Assembly (NCBI GenBank): GCA_001839685.1
Contig: MLAK01001244.1
Coordinates: forward strand, 3,968-25,059
Length of the DNA stretch: 21,092 bases
Direction of reading: 5' to 3'
Origin: Tritrichomonas foetus
Taxonomy: Eukaryota > Parabasalia > Tritrichomonadida > Tritrichomonadidae
Every line of letters begins with the position of its first letter. The stretch's first letter is position 1. Below, piece by piece: positions 1 to 8,266 of this stretch. The position numbers were made by a program, and so were the translations under genes. The notes under the pieces were generated by a model. The model was not told the origin of the DNA, did not search any database, and saw only the letters and a list, made by a program, of their open reading frames with translations.

Positions 1-63
1 AAAACTGTTGATATGTAATTGTTTATTATTAGTGTATGTTTCTGTTGAATATATTAATTATTC
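1..63. other. 3' flank of the USP-transposase gene
   Basis: AT-rich sequence between the window edge and the stop codon of the minus-strand USP-transposase gene. I compared it by eye with the 5' flank (2242-2934) and found no matching inverted repeat. If the gene sits in a transposon, that terminal repeat lies outside the window or has decayed. Confidence 0.5.
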
Positions 64-2241
64 TCATATGTTTTCACGGTTTAATACTTTGGCAAATACC
101 TTGGTTGATACATGAGTCATAACTTTACGAATTTCAGTGGGGTCGATATGATTAAAACAATTAGCTATCTTTTGATATAAATCCATTTCATTTGACCAGT
201 CTTTCACTTCTCTTTTGATGATACTCTTCCAATGACCAAAAATGAGCTCAATCGGATTGAGCTCTGGTGAATATGCAGCATTATAAATAGCAACATGATT
301 TCCTTTCTGGACAATATTTTCAATTCGACTGTGAATCTTGGCATTATCCATCCAAAAAACAATATTTCCTTGTTTCTGCAGTGAGTTAATCAAGTATTTC
401 ATGAAAGCTTGAAAAAGTTCTCCATTCACTGTCCCTGGGACAAGAAGACAATAAGACATTCCATTGTTTGATATGGAAGCAATCGCAGAACATCTATATG
501 CTTGTGGTTTAACATTAATAAAGGCTTTTTCTCCTTTTTGTGACCAAGCTCTTCTGCGAATTGTTCCAATTTCGATCGACACTTCATCAACTGCTGACCA
601 AACAAATCCCTCAGTAATATAATGATTAAGCAGTTTAATTCGTTCAATTCTTAGATCTTTATTTGATTCAGCATTTGATGATGGGCCGCGAATTGAAGCT
701 ACTTTGAAAGAATAAACATTACAACCAAAATCATCAGCAATCCTGTGAGATGTTGCATAACGATAAATGGATGAATACGATGGAATTTGATCATTACTGG
801 TACTGTCGTTTTGAAGAGCAATTTGGCGAGCTACTTCTCTGAGTGACTCTGTAGAATGTTCTTCAAGTTCATCATGAATTAATTGTGCGAAATGAGGTGT
901 GATTTTGGATTTTCTTCCCCTTTTATATTGTTTAATTTCTATAGATTCTCCTTTTTTCAGCTGGTATAATAACTTTTTACAATTTCCAAGCTTAATTCCT
1001 GATTCTGCCGAATATTCCAGTGGTGTTTTTTTGTCACCATTTACTTGATAAAGTTTTGTTAATAATCTTCTTGCGTCATTTGTTGTTTTTTGGTATGCTC
1101 TCTTTTCTTGTGATGCACTTTCTTCTGTGGGTGATGTTGATTCTGGAAACGAAAGAATGATGGGCGTTGATAGATCATTAAGATCTTGTGATGCAATTCT
1201 CGTTGCTTGTGTACTTTCTGGGTTTGGGGCATTTCTAATAAATGTTTCAAGTGCATCTTCTTGTCGACTATCTAAAAAGTTCACTTGTTGAATACATGAA
1301 TTAACTTCTGGTGCTACGTATTGTATTCCATTTTGATTGTTGCTTCCTTCTGATGCACTAAATAATGAATCTATTTCATCTTGTGAAATATATGCAACAA
1401 TATAAGCAAGAGTTTGCGGTGTCATATTTCCTTGTCCGATGTATAGAACATTTGGTTGATCTTCGATCACTAATGAATCATTGAAAGTATATACTTTGCT
1501 TGTAGCAAATTCATAACAGTGTGTAATATAATGGCCCCATTGGGGATCAGTAATTTGATTTGTGTTGTGATTGATTACTCCATATAATCGATATTGTTTT
1601 CCATGATACATGATTTCAGGAGAGTATTTCACAGGTGTAGTGTTTCGTTGTGCATTGTCACCATCGATCTCCACTCTTCGAATCATGAACAACAAAACTG
1701 ATGGGGATTTGATAATGCGTATCGACTGTGAAATTCGTTCAGGAGCATCTGAGATTAATACATGTGGTGCTTCTGCGATTGAATTGATATGCTTTTGTAA
1801 ATCACCAATTTCAGGGCTTACATTTTCGAAAATAAATTTTTCATTGGAAATATTTTCTTCTTCGTCAGTACCATTCGAATAATATGTTATAATCTGTTTT
1901 TCTATTAAAAACAAGTTATATAAATCGCTACAGTTAGGATCACGACAGTGTTCATTGATACTTTCCAAAAATTTTAAAAGAAATTCGTGCGCGTCTTTTT
2001 GTTCAATTTGATTAATATTTTCAACAAATTTCATTCCGGTAACAAGGAGTGCTTCAAGATCTTCCTTTTGGAAATTTTCAGTATGTGAAAAAAACTTGAG
2101 AATCTGTTTTCCTTCTTCATCTTTATATTCGAGTTGTTGCAATGTTTTGTTAAACTTGGTGATATTAAGCATTAGCTGCAAAACAGAGGCTGCAAAACAA
2201 GTGTTGCCCAAATTTCTTATGCCGATTTTATGTCCAAGCAT
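64..2241 (-). CDS. USP-type ubiquitin protease fused to a Tc1/mariner-IS630-like DDE transposase
   Basis: The 725-residue protein has two enzymatic halves. Residues 1-290 are a ubiquitin-specific protease (clan CA, C19): Cys box GIRNLGNTCFAAS with C15, QKDAHEF at 81-87, the SPSVLLFMIRR box near 179, then YRLYGVINH and WGHYITH with H237 and FNDS with N254/D255. Residues 290-380 are a polar Ser/Thr/Asn/Gln-rich linker. Residues 383-515 look like a transposase DNA-binding region: a helix-turn-helix near 406-434, a basic RGRKSKIT linker (441-448) and a second helical part. Residues 548-680 are a DDE domain: D552 in SAVDEVS, D632 in FWMDNAKIH, E665 in YSPELNPIEL, with 32 residues between the last two. 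The single frame is unbroken and has an initiator motif 10 bases upstream, so it reads as an expressed gene rather than a relic. The fusion could be a transposon cargo protease or a domesticated transposase; the window does not decide. Each domain call is confident. Confidence 0.9.
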   Translation of the reverse strand: MLGHKIGIRNLGNTCFAASVLQLMLNITKFNKTLQQLEYKDEEGKQILKFFSHTENFQKEDLEALLVTGMKFVENINQIEQKDAHEFLLKFLESINEHCRDPNCSDLYNLFLIEKQIITYYSNGTDEEENISNEKFIFENVSPEIGDLQKHINSIAEAPHVLISDAPERISQSIRIIKSPSVLLFMIRRVEIDGDNAQRNTTPVKYSPEIMYHGKQYRLYGVINHNTNQITDPQWGHYITHCYEFATSKVYTFNDSLVIEDQPNVLYIGQGNMTPQTLAYIVAYISQDEIDSLFSASEGSNNQNGIQYVAPEVNSCIQQVNFLDSRQEDALETFIRNAPNPESTQATRIASQDLNDLSTPIILSFPESTSPTEESASQEKRAYQKTTNDARRLLTKLYQVNGDKKTPLEYSAESGIKLGNCKKLLYQLKKGESIEIKQYKRGRKSKITPHFAQLIHDELEEHSTESLREVARQIALQNDSTSNDQIPSYSSIYRYATSHRIADDFGCNVYSFKVASIRGPSSNAESNKDLRIERIKLLNHYITEGFVWSAVDEVSIEIGTIRRRAWSQKGEKAFINVKPQAYRCSAIASISNNGMSYCLLVPGTVNGELFQAFMKYLINSLQKQGNIVFWMDNAKIHSRIENIVQKGNHVAIYNAAYSPELNPIELIFGHWKSIIKREVKDWSNEMDLYQKIANCFNHIDPTEIRKVMTHVSTKVFAKVLNRENI

Positions 2242-2248
2242 TTTAAAA

Positions 2249-2253
2249 AATGA
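2249..2253 (-). promoter_or_regulatory. Initiator-like TCATT before the USP-transposase start
   Basis: On the minus strand TCATT lies just before the start codon, placing a presumed +1 A (position 2251) 10 bases upstream of ATG. It fits the trichomonad initiator consensus TCA(+1)YW. Such short motifs also arise by chance in AT-rich DNA, but position and match are both right. Confidence 0.45.
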
Positions 2254-2441
2254 AGTGTTAAAAATTAGATAATCTTCAAGGTGATTGAGTGTGTTGATCT
2301 TCGTACGTTATTATTAAATTAAGAAGAATTCTACTCGTCGGTTTAGTTTATTTTTGTGTGTTTCGTGTTTATATTTTATGTCGGGTATAAAATTTCATCT
2401 AACAAAAATGATAAATAATCTACTATTCCACTAATAAAAAA

Positions 2442-2653
2442 ATTCTATTTCGAAACAAAAAAATTTTATTATGAAACAAATTATGGTTGTTTTGTAAACT
2501 ATTCAAATTTTAAAATTCTATTTCGAAAAAAAAATCGGTTAAGATTCTATTTCGAAAACATTGGAAAGCAAATCGAAACATTTTGAAAGCTTTTCGAAAA
2601 ATATTCTAGTTTCTTATATAAACCATTGAAATACTGAAATTCTATTTCGAAAC
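2442..2653 (+). repeat. Cluster of dispersed ATTCTATTTCGAAAM motifs
   Basis: Four near-identical 15-base copies of ATTCTATTTCGAAA followed by A or C lie at 2442-2456, 2515-2529, 2544-2558 and 2639-2653, all in the same orientation. A degenerate fifth copy at 2463-2477 follows the first at a 21-base period. Extra TTCGAAAA cores are at 2591-2600 (a perfect 10-base palindrome, TTTTCGAAAA) and 2668-2675. Spacing is irregular, so this is not a simple tandem array. They may be protein-binding sites, either transposase subterminal sites or promoter elements. Confidence 0.6.
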
Positions 2654-2807
2654 ACAAAGAAAACCAATTCGAAAACGACTGTACACGTAAATATTTATAT
2701 TTGGACTGAAAAAGTTATATAATAATAGAAAATGTTCATTTTTTCATATATTTTGAATATAGTGATTTTTTATTATGTCACTTGATAACTTTTTCTGAAA
2801 TTATTAT

Positions 2808-2828
2808 CACTTTTTGACTTAAAAAGTG
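2808..2828. promoter_or_regulatory. Short hairpin upstream of the SNARE gene
   Basis: CACTTTTT and AAAAAGTG form a perfect 8-base stem around a 5-base loop. It lies about 107 bases before the SNARE start codon. The role is unknown and may be nil given the base composition. Confidence 0.25.
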
Positions 2829-2903
2829 CTTTTTATTCAATAAGTTCACAAAAAGTAAAAAAGTGTGATGACAATCTATTGAAAAAGTTCTCAGGTTGTA
2901 ATA

Positions 2904-2908
2904 CCTTT
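2904..2908 (+). promoter_or_regulatory. Possible CCTTT (M5-type) start element of the SNARE gene
   Basis: CCTTT lies 26 bases before the start codon. Trichomonas vaginalis uses a CCTTT-type core promoter element overlapping the transcription start in some genes; assignment here is by analogy. No TCAYW initiator lies close to this ATG. Confidence 0.25.
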
Positions 2909-2934
2909 ACAAAAACAAAAAATCGAAAAACAAA

Positions 2935-3837
2935 ATGGTAGACGCATTAGAAGCCCTACGTTCCCGCACGCCTGGAATTGGCCCATCTCCTATCGAACCG
3001 ACCGTATCTCCAAACGATCCATACTCAGTCTTTTGGAATAAACACGACCGTATTCAATCCAAGATCACAGAAATCGATTATGCAGTCGGAGAAATCACGA
3101 ACCTTGATGAAGAAATCGCGCAGTGTACAGACCAAGAACAGCAGGCCGAATTACGTGGGCAGCTGAATTCCAAAATGAGTGAAATTTCAGCAAGCGGAAA
3201 TTCGATCCGTTTAGATATCGAAAAACTCGAAAATGAAATCGAAAGTCAAGCGAAAGATAATCCGAACTCCCCCGACGTCAGACTTATGCAGAACCACGTC
3301 CATCACCTTTTGAATAATTTTGCAAAAACGATTTCCAATTTCCAAGCAATTCAGTCCGAAATTAAGAAAAAGTTTTCATCACAAGTCGTCAGGAGACTCA
3401 AAATTGCCGGCGTAAACGATATCGATGAAAAACAAGCCGAAGAAATGATCCAAAATAATCCAGAGGCATTAAATCAGAATATGTTTCAACTTTCAGGAAG
3501 CGCTCAAAGCCAAACAGTTGCAAACATTTACAATACAATTGCATCCAGACACCAGGATATTTTAGAGATTGAACAAAGATTAAATGAAGTCCTTGATTTG
3601 TTCATTCAATTTTCTATCGTTGTTCACGAACAAGGTCATCAAATTGATAACATTCAAAGCAACATTGCCTCCGCTAGAGACTACGTCACAAAAGGTGTAA
3701 AGCAACTCGAAAAAGCAAAAGAGCACCAAAAATCAAGCAGAAAATGCATGTGGATCTTTGTAATTGCTGGAGTGGTTTTATTGATTATTGTTATCCTGAT
3801 TGCAGTTTTAGTGCCAACACTGAAAAAGAAAGATTAA
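2935..3837 (+). CDS. Syntaxin-like Qa-SNARE
   Basis: A 300-residue tail-anchored protein with the layout of a syntaxin. It should sit on a target membrane and form a four-helix fusion complex. Residues 33-150 are helical and heptad-rich, consistent with a regulatory Habc bundle. The SNARE motif spans roughly 203-262, with the central ionic-layer glutamine at Q233 in VVHEQGHQIDNI, closely matching the Qa pattern of a Gln-Gly step followed by Ile-Asp. A basic stretch (KSSRK) precedes one C-terminal membrane segment at 272-294, leaving only a short lysine-rich luminal end. The N-terminal 30 residues are proline-rich. Codon use is GC-richer than in the neighbouring Rictor and WASP genes, suggesting good expression. 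Which compartment it serves cannot be read from the sequence. The Vps33-like SM protein at 17914-19629 is a conceivable but unproven partner. Confidence 0.9.
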   Translation: MVDALEALRSRTPGIGPSPIEPTVSPNDPYSVFWNKHDRIQSKITEIDYAVGEITNLDEEIAQCTDQEQQAELRGQLNSKMSEISASGNSIRLDIEKLENEIESQAKDNPNSPDVRLMQNHVHHLLNNFAKTISNFQAIQSEIKKKFSSQVVRRLKIAGVNDIDEKQAEEMIQNNPEALNQNMFQLSGSAQSQTVANIYNTIASRHQDILEIEQRLNEVLDLFIQFSIVVHEQGHQIDNIQSNIASARDYVTKGVKQLEKAKEHQKSSRKCMWIFVIAGVVLLIIVILIAVLVPTLKKKD

Positions 3838-4894
3838 GTTGAGTAAAAAAAAACTGAATAAAATTTTTCTTCTTCTTTGAAATGAATAACAAACAAGAAA
3901 TTCATTTTATCCTTTGGAATTAGTAAAAGTCTTTTTTATTCTTGGTCATAATGCATAGATAGACAACACCGATATCTATTTTGGCTCCTTTCACCAATTT
4001 GGAATTATTAATTCAATCTTCATTATATATTTTAGAATGAAATGGATCATTGAATACTAATAATCGTGCTTGATCATCTCCTTATAACTTTAATTAATTT
4101 TTCGAGAATTGTTAAAATAGATAAATTGATTTTAGTTCTTTGTCTGATTTTATGAGTGATGAAGAAATGTGTCGAGAACAATCAAAAAAAATCAATATCA
4201 AAAGGCTTTGAATACCTTCGTAGAAAAATGGTAATTGAGTATACTGTCTATTTAAAAACACAAAATCACACTAGGACAATCGGTTTGACTATTACCAAAA
4301 TTCGAAAATAAAGAACCAATTGGAATTTTTTCTTTTTGAGTTTCTTTCAGACAGATCTTATTCCATTATTCATGCCTATAGAGCCAGTAGGAGTATCTGT
4401 TTTTGTATCTTCTTGATTTCATGATAAAAAAGACTATTTCTGAAGAAATGATTGATAATATCAAAAATTATCGAATGCGAGTGGAGTTTCTCCTGTGGAG
4501 AAAATTGGTGAAATGATGAAAGTTATTTTAAACATTATTAATCCAATATTTATTAACTCTATAGAGTTGTCATTTGAATCCTAAAGTAATTGTTGTTGAT
4601 TCACGAAAAATATGAAATTCCAAAAAAATAAATCAGCTTCTAATTCAATCTGAATATTTGATAAGGCATGATTTTCTTAAAATAAATGTTGGAAATGTAA
4701 AGAAACGCCAGGCCTATTCGAAAAGGTTAAATATAAATCAAAATCACATCAAAATCATCACAAATTTTGAGTTCAAATCAGATAAATCCAATCGGTTTGA
4801 GGTCAATTTTTTTATCTTATGCAGGTGAAATTCATTGAAGACGTTTATTTAATTGAAAAAAAGTGAGATAAATCCAAACTTTCAGAGAAAAAAA
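3838..4894. other. About 1 kb without a recognisable gene
   Basis: AT-rich DNA with only short open stretches on either strand. A few short peptide-like runs (for example around 4470-4560 and 4690-4800, plus) look faintly protein-like but are split by stops and frame changes, and I cannot name a family. No tRNA or repeat was seen. It contains the SNARE 3' end and the Rictor promoter. Confidence 0.5.
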
Positions 4895-7867
4895 ATGTTA
4901 TGTGTTTCGCATCCACTTGCTCTCGCCCTCAAACAAGCGTATGAAGGACAATATCAACCACAACAGCTAATACAAATATTAAGCTCAATCGAAGCAGATT
5001 TGGATCAATACGATTTATCAAATATCCCATTAGACTTTATTTCTTCCTTAATCCATAATTTGTATTTGGTCAATAACACATCAGTCAGAGGCTATCTTTT
5101 AAGGTTGATAGCTAGTATTGAAAATGAAGCACCAACTTCAATCATTGAAGCATTTCATTTCGACAAACTGATAGCATTTTCATTTGATCATAGACTTCAA
5201 GAACAACAACCAAAAGATGAAGAAAAAATATCAGCTATTCGAAATGTATCTTTATTGTTGAAAATTAGAAAAAGAATTCCAGAGTCGATTTTAAGAGCTT
5301 TGATTGCTTATCAAACGCAAAATAAAGGAATGAAACCTCTAATTATTACATTTTTGTGTGAATCAGCAATGTTTAATCCTCAACAGTTATTATCAATCCC
5401 TGAAATTGGACAATTGATTATAGATGATTTAATAGAGAAAGGAAATTCCAATGTATGTGGTTTAATAAATTATGCTATTGAAAAGGGGCATAAATATGTT
5501 CATCAAAAATCTTTAATTCCCCATTTAATTACTCCATTTGCAACCTTTCAGCCAACTGAGAATTTGAATGACTTAGAAAATCCAATTAATGCAGTATGCA
5601 ATATTTTACAAACTTGGCCTGGTTTATTACACTGTGGATTTAGATTAGGCTTAATTAAGGACTTAATAAATTGTCTTCCACACAATCTTGATGCAATTGT
5701 TTTAATATTCAAAAAACTGTTGGTTTTAGACAATCAAACAACTATTTTCGATTCATACTCTGGTTTATTACTATTTGGAATGACTAAATATGGATTAATT
5801 AATAAACTTCATACTGTTGCTCAAACAAATGTAGCAACTTCTTCATTCTTAAATTCATTACTTCCATTTTTGACAATGGATGAAAATTCGGTTGATTTGA
5901 TGCCAACTGCTTCTCATACATCAAAACTGCTGAAACAAAAAAGCGACTCAATGGCTTTTCATCTATCCCGTAATGATCCAAAAGCACAAAGTATCACAAC
6001 AGTTAAAGAATTCACACTAGAGAGTAATATATTGAAGTGGAATTGGGGAGGAATATTGAAATTATTAACTGTTATTTTACCACATAATGAAATTGAAGCT
6101 AAAATGCCTGAATCTATAGCCCTTTATCGTAAATTACTAGGATATTATGCAAGTGATGATTTCATTTCAAAAACATCAACTGATACAAAAGAATCTTTAA
6201 TAGCTTTAATTCGAATTCTTACATCTGGACATTGTTCTTCTGATGATTTATATAATAATAAGAATTTTGCCGCAAAATTAAAGAAAGCTGCTGAAAAGAT
6301 TAATCAAAATGAAGAACCATTGTGGTCTTTATATAAAAGTATGACAATTCTGATGAAAACTGAAAATGGAACCAAATATCTACAAAGGTATAAAATTGCA
6401 GATACTTTGAAAGCAATTGGTGAATCATGTACCGATACAAATCTTGTCACTGAAGTTTTAGATCATATTGACATTATTGAAGATAATTGTATTGGTAAGC
6501 AAATTGTTATATCTTTATTGAATTCATCAAATCAGGAAATACATAAAATTGCAGTGAACAAAATTAAATCTTATCAAAATACTTCTATTAATTTCCCAGT
6601 TGATGTATTTCAAAAAGTTGTCATTCCTTATACAAAAGAAGCGAATGCATCTGAAAATTCCCTCAAACTTTTTGTTGATTTAGTAACACATGATAGTAAA
6701 TGCTTAGATATAGCGGTAGTTAACAAAGAACTTTTTACATTAATTCAAAACTCCTCTCGTTTTGTTTATTCACTACTTTTTTCTAGAGATATTGGATTTG
6801 AAATTGGGAACATTGAATATGAACTAAATTGGTGGCTTGAATGTGGTATTGACAAATATGTCAAAGAATATGATAAAGCTTTGCTTGAACACAGTGTAAT
6901 TCCACCTCATTTGTTTGGTCAATTATGTAAAACCGAGAAAGGACGTGTAATTGCAGAAACACATTTGAAATCTATTCGAGATCGAATGGATACAAAAAAG
7001 AAACTCGTTGAAAGTCGTGGTGCAATGTTGGCACTTGCACATTATGGATCTATTCCATCAACAAATGTAACAAAATCCTTAGCAAAAATCAAAGTATTAG
7101 AAAAAATGTTTAAATATGCAATTTCATCAACATCTTTGATGTACAAAGGTACCTTTCTTGCAGCACTGTCAATGATGACACAAAGTAGATACCTGAGTGA
7201 CAAACTTGAAGAATATAGTTGGCAGATTTTCAGATTTGGCTCACATACTGCAGTGTTGCCATTTGATTTATTTGATTTTATTGGTTACTTGGAGCCTGCT
7301 TCAATGACACTTCAACAATTTTCAAATAGTTTTCATTCAAATATAATGTTAAATGAAACAGATGATAAAAAAAATGATTTAGAAAAAATTATTAAAAGTT
7401 TATTGCAATTGTCAAGTCCAATTACACAAAAACAAGCTCGTGCTGATCTTCAGCAAATATTTCAAACAAAATCTGATTTATTTATTAAACCTGAACTTGC
7501 ATTGACTGCCCATGAAATGCTTTCGAAGTTTACGATTAATCCCGATAATCGTTTCATTATATCAAAACTTTTCTTTAAAACACCACTCGTGAAATATGAA
7601 TCACCAGAAATTGATCAAGAAGCATTTGCTATAATAAAATCAAAATTATTCCATGTACTCGAAACCATAAATCCAATCACCATATCTGATGTTGTATTAA
7701 AGAAATATCCATTGAAAGAACTCAAAACAGCAAAAATATACAAAAATTGTCCTGAAGTATATCTCAGTGATGAAGATTTCAAACTTGCAACAGGAAAAGA
7801 GAGAAAAGACTTTTATAATCTTTCAGAAGAAGAAATGAATAAAATCCGGGAATCTATACTCAGCTAA
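4895..7867 (+). CDS. Rictor/pianissimo-like TORC2 subunit
   Basis: A 990-residue all-helical repeat protein matching the Rictor family, the scaffold that defines TOR complex 2, which phosphorylates AGC kinases and controls actin and cell cortex. Supporting signatures in order: an N-terminal EKISAIRNVSLLLKIRK stretch (about 109-126) equivalent to the family's ExEQALKLIR region, followed by the SILRALIAYQ and FLCESAMFNPQQLL helices; LKWNWGGILKLL near 378, matching the KxWxW element of the Rictor middle domain; RGAMLALAHYGS near 706, matching the ALWALGHIGS element of Rictor domain V; and SLMYKGTFLAALSMM near 746, matching the family's RGTxFYVLxLIS. The frame stays open upstream to a TTG at 4853, but the first ATG is at 4895 and is the sensible start. 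It is shorter than human Rictor and lacks the long phosphorylated C-terminal region, as in other protists. No catalytic domain is expected. Confidence 0.85.
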   Translation: MLCVSHPLALALKQAYEGQYQPQQLIQILSSIEADLDQYDLSNIPLDFISSLIHNLYLVNNTSVRGYLLRLIASIENEAPTSIIEAFHFDKLIAFSFDHRLQEQQPKDEEKISAIRNVSLLLKIRKRIPESILRALIAYQTQNKGMKPLIITFLCESAMFNPQQLLSIPEIGQLIIDDLIEKGNSNVCGLINYAIEKGHKYVHQKSLIPHLITPFATFQPTENLNDLENPINAVCNILQTWPGLLHCGFRLGLIKDLINCLPHNLDAIVLIFKKLLVLDNQTTIFDSYSGLLLFGMTKYGLINKLHTVAQTNVATSSFLNSLLPFLTMDENSVDLMPTASHTSKLLKQKSDSMAFHLSRNDPKAQSITTVKEFTLESNILKWNWGGILKLLTVILPHNEIEAKMPESIALYRKLLGYYASDDFISKTSTDTKESLIALIRILTSGHCSSDDLYNNKNFAAKLKKAAEKINQNEEPLWSLYKSMTILMKTENGTKYLQRYKIADTLKAIGESCTDTNLVTEVLDHIDIIEDNCIGKQIVISLLNSSNQEIHKIAVNKIKSYQNTSINFPVDVFQKVVIPYTKEANASENSLKLFVDLVTHDSKCLDIAVVNKELFTLIQNSSRFVYSLLFSRDIGFEIGNIEYELNWWLECGIDKYVKEYDKALLEHSVIPPHLFGQLCKTEKGRVIAETHLKSIRDRMDTKKKLVESRGAMLALAHYGSIPSTNVTKSLAKIKVLEKMFKYAISSTSLMYKGTFLAALSMMTQSRYLSDKLEEYSWQIFRFGSHTAVLPFDLFDFIGYLEPASMTLQQFSNSFHSNIMLNETDDKKNDLEKIIKSLLQLSSPITQKQARADLQQIFQTKSDLFIKPELALTAHEMLSKFTINPDNRFIISKLFFKTPLVKYESPEIDQEAFAIIKSKLFHVLETINPITISDVVLKKYPLKELKTAKIYKNCPEVYLSDEDFKLATGKERKDFYNLSEEEMNKIRESILS

Positions 7868-8266
7868 TTTCCAAATTTTGCATTTAAGCAAGTTTTGATA
7901 CTTGCAATAAAAAAAAGAATTATTTTTCATTTAAATAAAACATTATGTTCATTGTTTTTGCATTCTTTTTGCGATTATAAAGTCTTTTGTCCACTATACT
8001 ATATATATTTACTAATTATATTAACAGGATTGTTTTTGATCGACTTAGTTAATTATTAATTGTTAATACATTTAATGGACTATAATCGATCATTGATTGA
8101 ACGATTGAACTGTGCCAAAAAAAGTGGAAAGGTTAAAAAATACAGGCTAAGTGGGGTTCAATTGAATGGGATCATATTTTGAAGAAAAGATGATGTGATG
8201 TAATCGACTCAAAGAAAATAATTATCTCAATTTTGATGGTAATAAAATAAATATCTCATTTATCTA
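7868..8266. other. Intergenic region, Rictor 3' end and WASP promoter
   Basis: AT-rich, no open frame of note, no RNA gene seen. The only recognisable element is the initiator-like TCATT at 8256-8260. Confidence 0.5.
8256..8260 (+). promoter_or_regulatory. Initiator-like TCATT before the WASP-like gene
   Basis: Matches the trichomonad TCA(+1)YW consensus. The presumed +1 A at 8258 is 9 bases before the ATG at 8267. A second in-frame ATG follows immediately at 8270. Confidence 0.5.

Larger units (their letters stand above)
2242..2934. other. Divergent intergenic region between USP-transposase and SNARE genes
   Basis: No open frame of note. It holds the TTCGAAA-rich repeat cluster (2442-2675), several copies of a GAAAAAGTT motif on both strands (2708-2718, 2785-2795 inverted, 2881-2889) and a short hairpin at 2808-2828. 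It should contain the promoters of both flanking genes. Confidence 0.6.

Noticed and set aside
1..2934. Terminal inverted repeats of a transposon around the USP-transposase gene
   Set aside because: No sequence in the 63-base left flank matches the right flank inverted; the left end may be outside the window, so no element boundary is claimed.
4853..4894. Upstream in-frame extension of the Rictor-like gene beginning at TTG
   Set aside because: A TTG start is not expected in this eukaryote; the ATG at 4895 follows 14 codons later and the extension is Lys/Asn-rich without family similarity.
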